A stretch of 64,000 nt of DNA from Pediococcus ethanolidurans (GTDB lineage Bacteria > Bacillota > Bacilli > Lactobacillales > Lactobacillaceae), in assembly GCF_001437405.1 (NCBI RefSeq), contig NZ_JQBY01000010.1, positions 23,636 to 87,635 on the forward strand, read 5' to 3'. The notes below the pieces were generated by a model. It ran no database searches, had not been told where the DNA came from, and worked only from the letters and a program-made list of their open reading frames with translations. Position 1 is the stretch's first letter. Each line of letters begins with the position of its first letter. The position numbers and the translations under genes are program-made. This document shows positions 54,792-63,254 of this stretch, piece by piece.

Positions 54792-55568
54792 CTAAATATT
54801 TTTCAGAGAAAACATTAAAACACCTGCAGCGACAGCCACATTTAAGGATTCTGCTTTTCCTCTAATTGGGATATACAAATTGGCCGTAGTTTGTGCCAAT
54901 AACTCTGGTGACATACCGTTACCTTCATTACCCATAATAAGAGCAAAATCATTCGTTTTTTCAATTGATTGATAATTTTTAGCTTGTGGATTTAACTCCG
55001 TTCCATAAACTGGAATCTGCGCTTTTTTAAAGCTTTGGGTCCACTCGTCGAGATTTCCTAAAATCAGTCGAATGTGAAATTGACTTCCTTGCATCGCACG
55101 TTGCACTTTAGGATTAAAGACATCGGCAGTCCCCTTACCAAACACAACACCGGCAAAGCCAGCAGCATCCGCAGTTCGGACCATGGTACCAATATTCCCT
55201 GGATCCTGAATATTATCTAAGAACAGCCATGAACCTTTTTCATCGGTATTTGGCTCTTGTATCTGTCGTTGTTTATTTGGAATTTGAACAACAGCAAATA
55301 TTCCTTGTGTGGTTACCGTATCGCTTAGTCGATCGGCAACTTTATCTGAAATAACTACTAATTTATCTTCAGGAACCTCAAAATTAATAGCGTCTAACTC
55401 ATCTTGTGTACTAACAACGTAATCAATAATTGCATCGCTTTGCAAAACTTCTGTCACTAAATGACGGCCTTCAATTAAATATAAGCCAGTTTTTTTGCGA
55501 CCCTTTTTGGTTTTTAATTTTTCCCATTCTTTAACGCGATTGTTTTGTGTTGATAAAATTGTTTCCAT
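54792..55568 (-). CDS. TrmH/SpoU family RNA 2'-O-methyltransferase
   Basis: 258 residues of SPOUT class: an N-terminal substrate-binding region (RVKEWEKLKTKKGRKKTGLY), then motifs NIQDPGNIGTMVRTADAAGF, LIMGNEGNGMSPE and IPIRGKAESLNVAVAAG, which form the trefoil-knot SAM site. Probable target is rRNA or tRNA. It is transcribed divergently from acyP, as in many Bacilli. Confidence 0.94.
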   Translation of the reverse strand: METILSTQNNRVKEWEKLKTKKGRKKTGLYLIEGRHLVTEVLQSDAIIDYVVSTQDELDAINFEVPEDKLVVISDKVADRLSDTVTTQGIFAVVQIPNKQRQIQEPNTDEKGSWLFLDNIQDPGNIGTMVRTADAAGFAGVVFGKGTADVFNPKVQRAMQGSQFHIRLILGNLDEWTQSFKKAQIPVYGTELNPQAKNYQSIEKTNDFALIMGNEGNGMSPELLAQTTANLYIPIRGKAESLNVAVAAGVLMFSLKNI

Positions 55569-55590
55569 AGTTATCTCCTTATTTAATGTT

Positions 55591-55618
55591 AGTATACCAT
55601 ATTATTTCTTTTTCATAA
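55591..55618 (-). promoter_or_regulatory. Promoter of the TrmH-family gene
   Basis: TTATGA (55618-55613), 16-base spacer, TATACT (55596-55591) with an upstream TGG forming an extended -10. Confidence 0.65.
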
Positions 55619-55662
55619 GAAATGATAAAATGGAGTCAATCCATTTGAAAGGAAGATAATTT

Positions 55663-55935
55663 ATGAAATCAGTTACAATTCAAGTTTTTGGTCGTGTTCA
55701 AGGAGTTGGCTTTCGATATCTAACTAAAATGGTTGCTGACAAACTAAATATTAAGGGTACCGTAGCTAATTTAAATGATGGTTCCGTCTTTATTGAAGCT
55801 GAAGGTGAAGAAGATCATATGAATGAGTTTATTAATGCCGTTAAACTATCTCCATCACCAAGCGGTCGCGTTGAAAAAACAACCATTACTGACCGCCCGC
55901 TTCAAAATTTCACTGATTTTCGGGTGACAAACTAA
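55663..55935 (+). CDS. acyP: Acylphosphatase
   Basis: 90 residues: FGRVQGVGFRYLTKMVADKL carries the phosphate-binding loop and catalytic Arg; the catalytic Asn is in GTVANLNDGSV. It hydrolyses acyl phosphates. It lies between the divergent TrmH-family gene and yidC, with AAGGAAG before the ATG. Normal length for the family. Confidence 0.95.
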   Translation: MKSVTIQVFGRVQGVGFRYLTKMVADKLNIKGTVANLNDGSVFIEAEGEEDHMNEFINAVKLSPSPSGRVEKTTITDRPLQNFTDFRVTN

Positions 55936-56007
55936 ACAAACATTGAAAAACTGCTTAGAATGCCGTATAGTATCGGTTGTTAGTTTAATTGGAAAGGGAA
56001 TGTATTA

Positions 56008-56937
56008 ATGAAGAAAATGAAACACCTGGGCACGCTCACAGCAATTGCTGGGTTAGCGTTGCTATTGACCGGATGCGTACAACGAACAAAGTCAGGAAAA
56101 CCATACGGCATTATTTATGATTATTTAGCAGTTCCAACACAACATATTATGAACTGGATTGCAGGATTACTTGGTGGCAGTTATGGCTGGGCAATTATTG
56201 CGGTAACTTTCATCATCCGAATGGTATTGTTACCAATGATGATCGAGCAATCTCGTAAAGCAACCGTTCAACAAGAAAAAATGGCCTACGTTAAGCCTCA
56301 AATGGCTGCTATTCAAGAACGTCAAAAAAACGCGACAACCAATGAAGAAAAAACTGCAGCCAGTCAACAAATGATGTCACTTTACCGAGATAACGGTATT
56401 AGCATGACTGGTGGAATGGGTTGTTTACCAATCTTAATTCAATTTCCAATTTTTGCTGCGTTATATGCCGCCATTCAATATTCACCTGAATTAGCAAGTG
56501 GTGCAGGTAGCTTATTCATGGGATTTAGCCTAGGAAAGCCTAATTTAATTCTTGCTGCCCTTTCCTTTATTGTTTACTTGTTACAAGGTTGGTTAGGAAC
56601 ACTAGGAATTCCAGCTGACCAAAAGAAATCCATGATGTCAATGATGATTGTCAGTCCGTTAATGATTTTCTTCATTTCATTTAGAGCACCAGCTGGTTTA
56701 GGTCTCTACTTCTTCGTCGGTGGAATCTTTGCATGTATTCAAACTTTCATTATCTACCTTTACCGACCAAGAATTCGTGCGTCAGTTGAAGCAGAAATGA
56801 AAAAGAACCCACCAAAGGTTGTTGTTCCACCAGAACCAACCACACCGGCTCAACCCAACACAACTAATTCTGTTGCGCAAGAACATGCTGACAACCGAAA
56901 ACGGAATGCTGGCAAGCAACATCATCAAAATAGATAA
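56008..56937 (+). CDS. yidC: Membrane protein insertase YidC/OxaA (lipoprotein type)
   Basis: 309 residues. The signal peptide ends in LTGC (Cys23), so the mature N-terminus is lipidated as in other Gram-positive YidC proteins. Five membrane helices follow, with the catalytic-groove Arg in AVTFIIRMVLLPMMIEQSRK and the coiled-coil loop KMAYVKPQMAAIQERQK. The C-terminal tail is basic and Pro/His-rich. It inserts proteins into the membrane alone or with SecYEG. AAAGGG precedes the ATG. Confidence 0.95.
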   Translation: MKKMKHLGTLTAIAGLALLLTGCVQRTKSGKPYGIIYDYLAVPTQHIMNWIAGLLGGSYGWAIIAVTFIIRMVLLPMMIEQSRKATVQQEKMAYVKPQMAAIQERQKNATTNEEKTAASQQMMSLYRDNGISMTGGMGCLPILIQFPIFAALYAAIQYSPELASGAGSLFMGFSLGKPNLILAALSFIVYLLQGWLGTLGIPADQKKSMMSMMIVSPLMIFFISFRAPAGLGLYFFVGGIFACIQTFIIYLYRPRIRASVEAEMKKNPPKVVVPPEPTTPAQPNTTNSVAQEHADNRKRNAGKQHHQNR

Positions 56938-57016
56938 ATAAACAAAGAGCAATAATATCAAACTCCTTCAAAGTTGTTAGTAAAAACTAATAATTTTGGG
57001 GGAGTTATTATTTACA

Positions 57017-57069
57017 GAAAAAAGCTCCAACGGAAATTTATTAAAGCAATTTCCATTGGAACTTTTTTA
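57017..57069. terminator. Bidirectional terminator, yidC / histidine kinase
   Basis: AAAAAAG.TCCAA.GGAAA pairs with TTTCC.TTGGA.CTTTTTT, usable on both strands. A weaker hairpin with AACTCC/GGAGTT ends and an inner TTAGT/ACTAA stem lies just before it (56961-57008). Confidence 0.85.
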
Positions 57070-57093
57070 AATACACCTAATTTTTATCTAGCG

Positions 57094-58617
57094 TTAATCA
57101 GACGATTTTTCTTTTAATTTCGAATCAGATTTTTCTTTGACAATTGGGAGCGTAATTCTAAAGATTGAACCATATCCCACCGAGCTTTCCAAAGAGATCT
57201 TTCCATGATAGCCTTCAATTAGGCGCTGTGCAATTGACAGTCCCAATCCATTACCACCCTTATCACGGCTTCTGGCTTTGTCCACACGATAAAAACGATT
57301 AAACACTTTTTTAACGTCCTCTTCAGAAATACCTTCACCAAAATCTTGAATGGCAATTTGAACGGTACGTGCGTCTTCGGCTGCAGAAATATGAATTTCT
57401 TTTCGTTTGGTTGAATATTTAACCGCATTGTCTAACAAAATAATTAAAACTTGTTCTAAATGGTTGCGATAAATTTGAACAATCGGATTGGAGTAAACAT
57501 CACTATCTAATGTAAATGTAAAATCTGGATGAATCATCTTAAAATCATTAAAAACTTGATTAACTACTCGCATAACTGGTGTTTTTTCTTTTGAAAAATG
57601 AATTTCCAGTTGATCAGCCCGAGTTAAATCTAACATTTCTTGTACTAGGCTCTGCATTCGTTTTGTTTCATCTAGGGAAGCCTGTAATGACTCGTTCAAA
57701 ATTTTGGGATCATCTTTCCCCCATCGATTAAGCATCTCCATATGACCCTGAATTACAGCCACAGGCGTGCGTAACTCATGAGAGACATCTTCAACGAATT
57801 GATGTTGTTGATCAATATAACGCTGCATTCGATCCAGCATGTCATTGAAAACAATGGCCAGATCGGACAATTCATCATTACGTTCCAAATCTGGAATTCG
57901 TAATTCCGTTTGTGGATCTTCCGTGACCTGTTTCATGGTGTTATTCATCACATTAATGGGTCTCAATAAATAGGTTGCCAGCAAATATCCAAAAAGTGAA
58001 ATTAAAGCAAAGGCAATAATCGTCAACAAAATAATAATCCAAATCACCTTTTGTTGGGTTCGTTTAACACTCTTTAAGGTATCAACAACTTGGATGTAAC
58101 CAATCAGTTCATTTTTTTGATTCTTAATTGGTGCTCTGCCAATTAATCCGTCAAAGTGGCCCGTTTTTGTTCTTTCAATAGAACGATTCTGAGGTACCTC
58201 AAACTTTTCTGAACTTCTCCGAGTTGCAAAAACTTGTTCACCCTTCAGATCATATACAGAAACCACGATATCGCGACGAGCTAAATTAGTTAATAAAGAG
58301 TTACTGTAGGGTTGTTCACTTTGTTCAGAATTTCCGGCTGCACTATCCGGACGTAAGTACTTTCCTACTGTAATGCCATCAATTTTGGAAACTTTTTGTA
58401 AACGTGAATCCACGGAGTTAATAGTGGAATTAACTTGAGTTTTTTCCTGACTCAACATTACTTGTGAAATACTATTAAAGACAAAAAATGAAAACACGAA
58501 AAAGATAAGGAGTACACCAACTCCTGTTCCAATTGCCCATTTCCATTTTAATGACAACCTACGCTTGGTTATCCCAGTTTGCATGTATGATTGTTGATTT
58601 GTTTGATCTTGACTCAC
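57094..58617 (-). CDS. Sensor histidine kinase (ArlS/LisK-like)
   Basis: 507 residues: membrane helices at about 25-49 and 191-218 flank a 140-residue extracellular sensor domain; HAMP follows (219-270), then the phospho-acceptor His280 in EDVSHELRTPVAV, the N box LLDNAVKYS, and G boxes DFGEGI and GNGLGLSIA. The domain order matches ArlS of staphylococci and LisK of listeria, which govern wall stress and adhesion; the signal here is unknown. The GTG overlaps the regulator's stop by four bases. Confidence 0.93.
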   Translation of the reverse strand: MSQDQTNQQSYMQTGITKRRLSLKWKWAIGTGVGVLLIFFVFSFFVFNSISQVMLSQEKTQVNSTINSVDSRLQKVSKIDGITVGKYLRPDSAAGNSEQSEQPYSNSLLTNLARRDIVVSVYDLKGEQVFATRRSSEKFEVPQNRSIERTKTGHFDGLIGRAPIKNQKNELIGYIQVVDTLKSVKRTQQKVIWIIILLTIIAFALISLFGYLLATYLLRPINVMNNTMKQVTEDPQTELRIPDLERNDELSDLAIVFNDMLDRMQRYIDQQHQFVEDVSHELRTPVAVIQGHMEMLNRWGKDDPKILNESLQASLDETKRMQSLVQEMLDLTRADQLEIHFSKEKTPVMRVVNQVFNDFKMIHPDFTFTLDSDVYSNPIVQIYRNHLEQVLIILLDNAVKYSTKRKEIHISAAEDARTVQIAIQDFGEGISEEDVKKVFNRFYRVDKARSRDKGGNGLGLSIAQRLIEGYHGKISLESSVGYGSIFRITLPIVKEKSDSKLKEKSSD

Positions 58618-59300
58618 GATCGCATCACGTACCCAGTTCCTCTAACTGTCTGAATATAACTTTGTTCTCCCGGACGATCAATTTTATTCCGTAAATAACG
58701 GACATAAACATCGACGACATTAGTTTCGACATCGTTATCAATCCCCCAGACTTCGTCCAAAAGGGCATCCCGTGACTGCACCACATTAATGTTTTCCATT
58801 AATAATAATAAAAGTTGATATTCCCGTTTAGTTAAATTAATAATCTTGCCATCACGACGAGCAACTTGATTTTCTTTTTCAATCGTAATATCACGATAAG
58901 TTACCGTTGTTTGTTGAAAGGCTTTTTGTTCGCTTTCAATATCAATTCGACGAAGCAAAGCACGTAAGCGTGCCAATAGTTCTTCAATTGCAAACGGTTT
59001 GACAATATAATCATCCGCACCGTGATCTAACCCAGATACTCGATCAATCACAGAATCTCTAGCAGTCATCATAATAATCGGTGTTGTTTTTGCCTCACGA
59101 ACTCGACGGCAAACTTCAATTCCGTTTAATTCAGGTAGCATTAAATCTAATAAAATAGCATCAAAATTTTTATTTAAAGCCGCATCAAGGCCTGTCCGAC
59201 CATTAAATTGAACTTCCGTTTCATAGCCTTCATGTTGTAGTTCTAGTTCAACAAACCGTGATAAACTTTTTTCATCCTCAATAATTAATATCCGACTCAT
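58614..59300 (-). CDS. OmpR family response regulator (ArlR/LisR-like)
   Basis: 228 residues. The receiver domain has the acidic pair in IIEDEKS, the phospho-acceptor Asp52 in ILLDLMLPELNG, Thr in MMTARD and Lys in YIVKPF; the C-terminal winged helix contains TKREYQLLLLLMEN and VDVYVRYLRNKID with RGTGYVMR. It is translated ahead of its kinase and the two are coupled. Target genes are not deducible here. Confidence 0.95.
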   Translation of the reverse strand: MSRILIIEDEKSLSRFVELELQHEGYETEVQFNGRTGLDAALNKNFDAILLDLMLPELNGIEVCRRVREAKTTPIIMMTARDSVIDRVSGLDHGADDYIVKPFAIEELLARLRALLRRIDIESEQKAFQQTTVTYRDITIEKENQVARRDGKIINLTKREYQLLLLLMENINVVQSRDALLDEVWGIDNDVETNVVDVYVRYLRNKIDRPGEQSYIQTVRGTGYVMRS

Positions 59301-59432
59301 TCTCCCACTCCTAATTGTAAAAGATTAAAATTATTTTAAGCGTGCTAATTACATACAAAACAAAGTTTAACATTAAAATGAGATTTTGCCTAGAAAGGAC
59401 TCACTTTCTTGTAAGAAAATAAACAATTGGTT

Positions 59433-59494
59433 ACAAAAAGAGATCTAAATCAAAATGATCGGGAAAAACACCCAACATTAAATTTAGATCTCTT
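59433..59494 (-). terminator. Terminator after gnd
   Basis: AGAGATCTAAAT pairs with ATTTAGATCTCT (12 bp) over a long loop, with a T run on the minus strand. Confidence 0.8.
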
Positions 59495-59509
59495 CGCTAA
59501 AACAGCATT

Positions 59510-60928
59510 TTATTGTTCTTTATACCATGAATAATGGAAAGTACCTTCACGGTCAACACGTTCATACGTATGAGCACCAAAGTAATCGCGTTGTGCCTGT
59601 AACAAATTAGCAGGTAAAACAGCAGAACGATAAGAGTCGTAATACGAAATTGCAGAAGTAAATCCTGGCATTGGTACACCAGCCTTAACTCCTAGTCCAA
59701 CAATATCTCGAATAGATTCTTGATACTTCTTAGCAATATCCTTGAAGTAATCATCCAATAATAAATTATCTAAGTCAGGTTTCTTATCAAAAGCATCCGT
59801 GATATTTTGTAAGAATTGTGCCCGAATAATACAACCAGCACGCCAAATCTTTGCAATTTCACCAAACTGTAAATTCCAGTCATAATGTTTAGAAGCAACC
59901 TTCATTTGTTCGAATCCTTGTGCATAACTCATAATCTTACTGAAGTAAAGTGCTTGACGGATTTTTTCGATGACTGCATCCTTATCAAACTCAATCTTGC
60001 CTTCTGGCTTAGGCAATACCTTGCTAGCAGCTACTCGTTCGTCTTTTAGAACTGAAATATAACGTGCATAAACTGATTCCGTAATAAGTGATTGAGGTAC
60101 ACCTAATGCAAGCGCATTTTGTGAACTCCACTTACCAGTTCCTTTATTACCACCCTTGTCCATAATTAAATCAACAATTGGTTTATCAGAACCCAGATCA
60201 TCCTTACGAGTTAAAATGTCAGCTGTAATGTCAATTAGGTAACTATCTAACTCGCCTTTGTTCCAGTCCGCAAAGATATCAGCAATTTCGTCAACAGACA
60301 GGCCAACCATATTTCGTAATAAGTTATAGCTTTCGTCAATTAACTCTTCATCGCCATATTCAATACCATTATGAATCATTTTGACATAATGGCCTGCACC
60401 ATTAGGCCCAATATAAGTTACGCAAGGTGTCCCATCTTCAGCCTTAGCAGCCATTTTTTCAAAAATAGGTGCAACCAAGTCATAGGCCTCTTTTTGACCA
60501 CCTGGCATCATTGATGGTCCTTCAAGTGCACCCAATTCACCACCAGAAACACCTGTACCAATAAAGTTAATTCCTGAATTATCTAATTCAGCATTACGAC
60601 GCATCGTGTCCTCAAAGAAAGTATTACCACCATCAATTAAAACATCGCCTTTATCTAAATGTGGAAGTAATTCAGCAATCACAGCATCAGTTGCCTTGCC
60701 AGCCTTAACCATCATCATAATTCGACGTGGTTTTTCAAGTGAATTTACAAAATCTTCAATTGTATAGCTAGGTACCAAGTGCTTTTCTGGATGGTCGGAA
60801 ACGACCTTTTCTGTTTTCGAACCAGTCCGATTGTATATTGCAACCGTGTAGCCGCGGCTTTCAATGTTAAGAGCCAAATTCTTACCCATAACTGCCATGC
60901 CGACTACGCCAATTTGTGGTTTATCCAT
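59510..60928 (-). CDS. gnd: 6-phosphogluconate dehydrogenase, decarboxylating
   Basis: 472 residues. NADP-binding [15 protein letters not shown] is at the N-terminus, [20 protein letters not shown] and the catalytic Lys region [17 protein letters not shown] follow, and [12 protein letters not shown] binds substrate. It converts 6-phosphogluconate to ribulose 5-phosphate, which Rpe then epimerises; in heterofermentative lactobacilli this is the main sugar route. GGAGGCAGC lies before the ATG. Transcribed alone. Confidence 0.97.
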   Translation of the reverse strand: MDKPQIGVVGMAVMGKNLALNIESRGYTVAIYNRTGSKTEKVVSDHPEKHLVPSYTIEDFVNSLEKPRRIMMMVKAGKATDAVIAELLPHLDKGDVLIDGGNTFFEDTMRRNAELDNSGINFIGTGVSGGELGALEGPSMMPGGQKEAYDLVAPIFEKMAAKAEDGTPCVTYIGPNGAGHYVKMIHNGIEYGDEELIDESYNLLRNMVGLSVDEIADIFADWNKGELDSYLIDITADILTRKDDLGSDKPIVDLIMDKGGNKGTGKWSSQNALALGVPQSLITESVYARYISVLKDERVAASKVLPKPEGKIEFDKDAVIEKIRQALYFSKIMSYAQGFEQMKVASKHYDWNLQFGEIAKIWRAGCIIRAQFLQNITDAFDKKPDLDNLLLDDYFKDIAKKYQESIRDIVGLGVKAGVPMPGFTSAISYYDSYRSAVLPANLLQAQRDYFGAHTYERVDREGTFHYSWYKEQ

Positions 60929-61077
60929 GTTGCTGCCTCCTATTTTTTAATTCCTACTAATCGTAACAAAAACGCTAACAAAGTTAAAGTTTTTAAAACT
61001 AAAATTGATTTCAATAGCTATAAAAATGGAAAAAAGATGAATTTTTTACTTCATTTTGATCCGTAGCTTTTCATTGC

Positions 61078-61149
61078 ATACAAAAACTCCTCTTTCGATA
61101 AACAAGAGTCAATTGTTTGCTTGTTTACCTCAGAAGAGTTTTTGTATTA
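61078..61149. terminator. Large bidirectional hairpin after sstT
   Basis: ACAAAAACTC.TCT and TAAACAAG pair with their complements across the centre (about 21 bp in two helices), with T runs on both strands. It terminates sstT and isolates it from gnd. Confidence 0.85.
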
Positions 61150-61225
61150 TTTTTTAAAAAATTTTTTTAATTATTTTTTAGCGATGAAACAAAAGCATTG
61201 CAATGATAGAAGCTTTACCAATATT

Positions 61226-62551
61226 TTAATCACGCGCTTCGCTTTCAATTGACTGTAGCTTTAGTGCAACTTCTTTTTGAGCTGACTGATCATTTCTCTT
61301 AGCCTGACGAACACGTTCACTAATATTTACTGGTTTGCCTGCACGACGCAAATCTGCAAATTCCGCAGTCGCTGTGAAGAGTAAATCGCTGGCAGAGTTA
61401 ACCGCCGTTTCGACTGAATCTTGAATCACACCAATAATAAAGCCAACTCCCACAACTTGCATTGCAATATCATTAGAAATACCAAATAGACTACATGCTA
61501 AAGGAATTAGAAGCAAAGACCCGCCTGCAATACCCGAAGCCCCAGTGGCAGAAATGGCCGATAACAAACAAAGGAGGAACGCTAATGGAAATGAAACTTC
61601 CATTCCCAGTGTGTGTGTCGTAGCCAAGGTCATAATTGAAATTGTCATTGCTGCCCCACCACTATTTGCAGAGGCTCCCAGTGGAATTGAAATAGCGTAA
61701 GTCTTTTCACTTAAACCGAGCCGTCGACTAAGTTCCATATTAATAGGAATATTTACCGCAGAACTTCGTGTGAAAAAGGCGGGAATACCACTCTCGCGTA
61801 ACGTAAATAAAGATAGTGGATAAGGATTTTGATGAGTTGCCAGCCACACCATAGCGGGATAAACAATCAAGGCAACAAACATCATAGAACCAACTACTAG
61901 TAAAATTAGTTGACCATATTTTGCCAATCCAGTGATTCCCGTTTCTGAAACCGATGTGAACACTAATCCGACAATACCAAATGGCGCTAATTGAATTATT
62001 AATTGAACCACTCCTGTTACTGCTGTTGAAAGTTCATTAACAACTTGTTTAGTTTGTTTCCCTGCAGCGCGTAACCCCATACCAATCAGACTTGCCCAAA
62101 CTAAAATCGCCAAGTACTGCCCTTCTACCAGTGCCTTAATCGGATTTTCTACCGCGTTATTCAAGACATTTTTCAATATACTAGCAATCCCTTTAGGTGC
62201 CGCCGTAGCTGCAGTTGACACTTTGGGTAACAGAATATCAACAGGAAAAAGATAACTGGCTCCAACTGCTACAACCGCTGCTACGAATGTAGCGGCCAAG
62301 TAGAGAACCACGATTGAACGCATATGTGTCTTCGATCCTTTTTCGTGCTTCGACATTGACGAAAGGATCAATAAAAATACTAAAAGTGGTGCAATTGCTT
62401 TTAGTGAATTTATAAAAAGATCACCAATGATCGTGATCCAGGTCAATTTTGGAACCCATACTCCAAGAATTGTACCTACGATAATTCCTACCAAAATTCG
62501 CTCGATTAGCGAAATACTAGTAAATTTTTTCCACACAAATTTCACATCCAT
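61226..62551 (-). CDS. sstT: Serine/threonine:sodium symporter SstT
   Basis: 441 residues of the dicarboxylate/amino acid:cation symporter (glutamate transporter) fold: eight membrane helices, the first re-entrant hairpin with FFTRSSAVNIPINMELSRRLG, the PLGASANSGGAAMTI motif and VGFIIGVIQDSVETAVNSASD. The RSSAVNIP motif is the SstT hallmark; it imports serine and threonine with Na+. The ATG at 62551 has no clear ribosome site; the predicted transcription start is only about ten bases upstream. GTG five codons in (62536) is an alternative. Confidence 0.93.
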   Translation of the reverse strand: MDVKFVWKKFTSISLIERILVGIIVGTILGVWVPKLTWITIIGDLFINSLKAIAPLLVFLLILSSMSKHEKGSKTHMRSIVVLYLAATFVAAVVAVGASYLFPVDILLPKVSTAATAAPKGIASILKNVLNNAVENPIKALVEGQYLAILVWASLIGMGLRAAGKQTKQVVNELSTAVTGVVQLIIQLAPFGIVGLVFTSVSETGITGLAKYGQLILLVVGSMMFVALIVYPAMVWLATHQNPYPLSLFTLRESGIPAFFTRSSAVNIPINMELSRRLGLSEKTYAISIPLGASANSGGAAMTISIMTLATTHTLGMEVSFPLAFLLCLLSAISATGASGIAGGSLLLIPLACSLFGISNDIAMQVVGVGFIIGVIQDSVETAVNSASDLLFTATAEFADLRRAGKPVNISERVRQAKRNDQSAQKEVALKLQSIESEARD

Positions 62552-62563
62552 TCATTTTAGTTA

Positions 62564-62595
62564 GGTATAGTATATCGAATTATAAGAAAAAAACA
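62564..62595 (-). promoter_or_regulatory. sstT promoter
   Basis: On the minus strand TTGTTT is followed after 16 bases by TATACT just upstream of the sstT ATG, leaving a very short leader. Limits are approximate. Confidence 0.5.
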
Positions 62596-62599
62596 AACA

Positions 62600-62870
62600 T
62601 TTATTAATTTATTTTTAATATTCTCACGCAAATATCATATTTAGGCAATTTGCCTCATGTACAAATTCAAACTATATTTTTCTGTAATTTACGTCGCTTT
62701 CTTTATGACTCCTTTCATTTTAAAATTATCACTTATTCTGTCAAAACTAGTTTATAAAATTGATTTTTCTTAAAATTGTGAATTTTAGCTCGCTTAATAG
62801 AGTAGAAAATTAATTAAAAGCAGTTTCATAACTTATAAATTATGTTTTTAATAAAACTTTTTGTCAAAAA
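62600..62870. other. AT-rich non-coding stretch
   Basis: Part of a gap of about 700 bases between sstT and the surface-protein gene. I see no ORF with a ribosome site and no further repeat or known RNA here. Confidence 0.5.
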
Positions 62871-62874
62871 CTAC

Positions 62875-62902
62875 TTGTTTAAAATTTGTAAGCGTGTAAA
62901 AT
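62875..62902 (+). promoter_or_regulatory. Candidate promoter of a small RNA
   Basis: TTGTTT (62875-62880), 16-base spacer, TAAAAT (62897-62902) on the plus strand, seven bases before the first hairpin. Confidence 0.45.
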
Positions 62903-62908
62903 TAATTA

Positions 62909-63000
62909 TTGCTGTGAAGAGTCACAGCTATTTTTCTTGAACCCCTCCAAGAGTTTGAGAAAACAAGGGCTTTGTTGATTAATTTCAACAAAGCTTTTTT
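62909..63000 (+). ncRNA. Candidate small RNA with a C-rich loop and own terminator
   Basis: About 92 bases with three hairpins: GCTGTGA-AGAG-TCACAGC (62911-62928), TCTTG-AACCCCTC-CAAGA (62935-62952) and the terminator GCTTTGTTGA-TTAATT-TCAACAAAGC (62969-62994) plus six Ts. The middle loop, CCCCUC, is complementary to Shine-Dalgarno sequences, as in many Gram-positive regulatory RNAs. No ORF fits. Confidence 0.5.
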
Positions 63001-63254
63001 AGATTAAAAAACTAAATGTTGATAATTGTTGGTCCCAGTTCTTAAACAACTTATTTTCAAATCAATTACTTACACAAAAACTTGATGATAAATACACTTA
63101 ATCTCAAAAATTCATTCAACAAAAAAGATGACATATTTCAAATTAGTTCAAAATACATCATCCTTAAAAGTTTAGAAACTCGTTATCAGCCGATACTGTT
63201 GTAAAACATTAGAAAAAATCTAAGAAAACAATTTTGCTTTTGTTCACATACCAC
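63001..63254. other. AT-rich spacer downstream of the surface-protein gene
   Basis: No supportable gene. On the minus strand it is the 3' flank of the surface-protein gene; a weak ATGACATATTTCAAAT/ATTTTGAACTAATTTG symmetry near 63128-63165 is the only structure seen. Confidence 0.4.
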
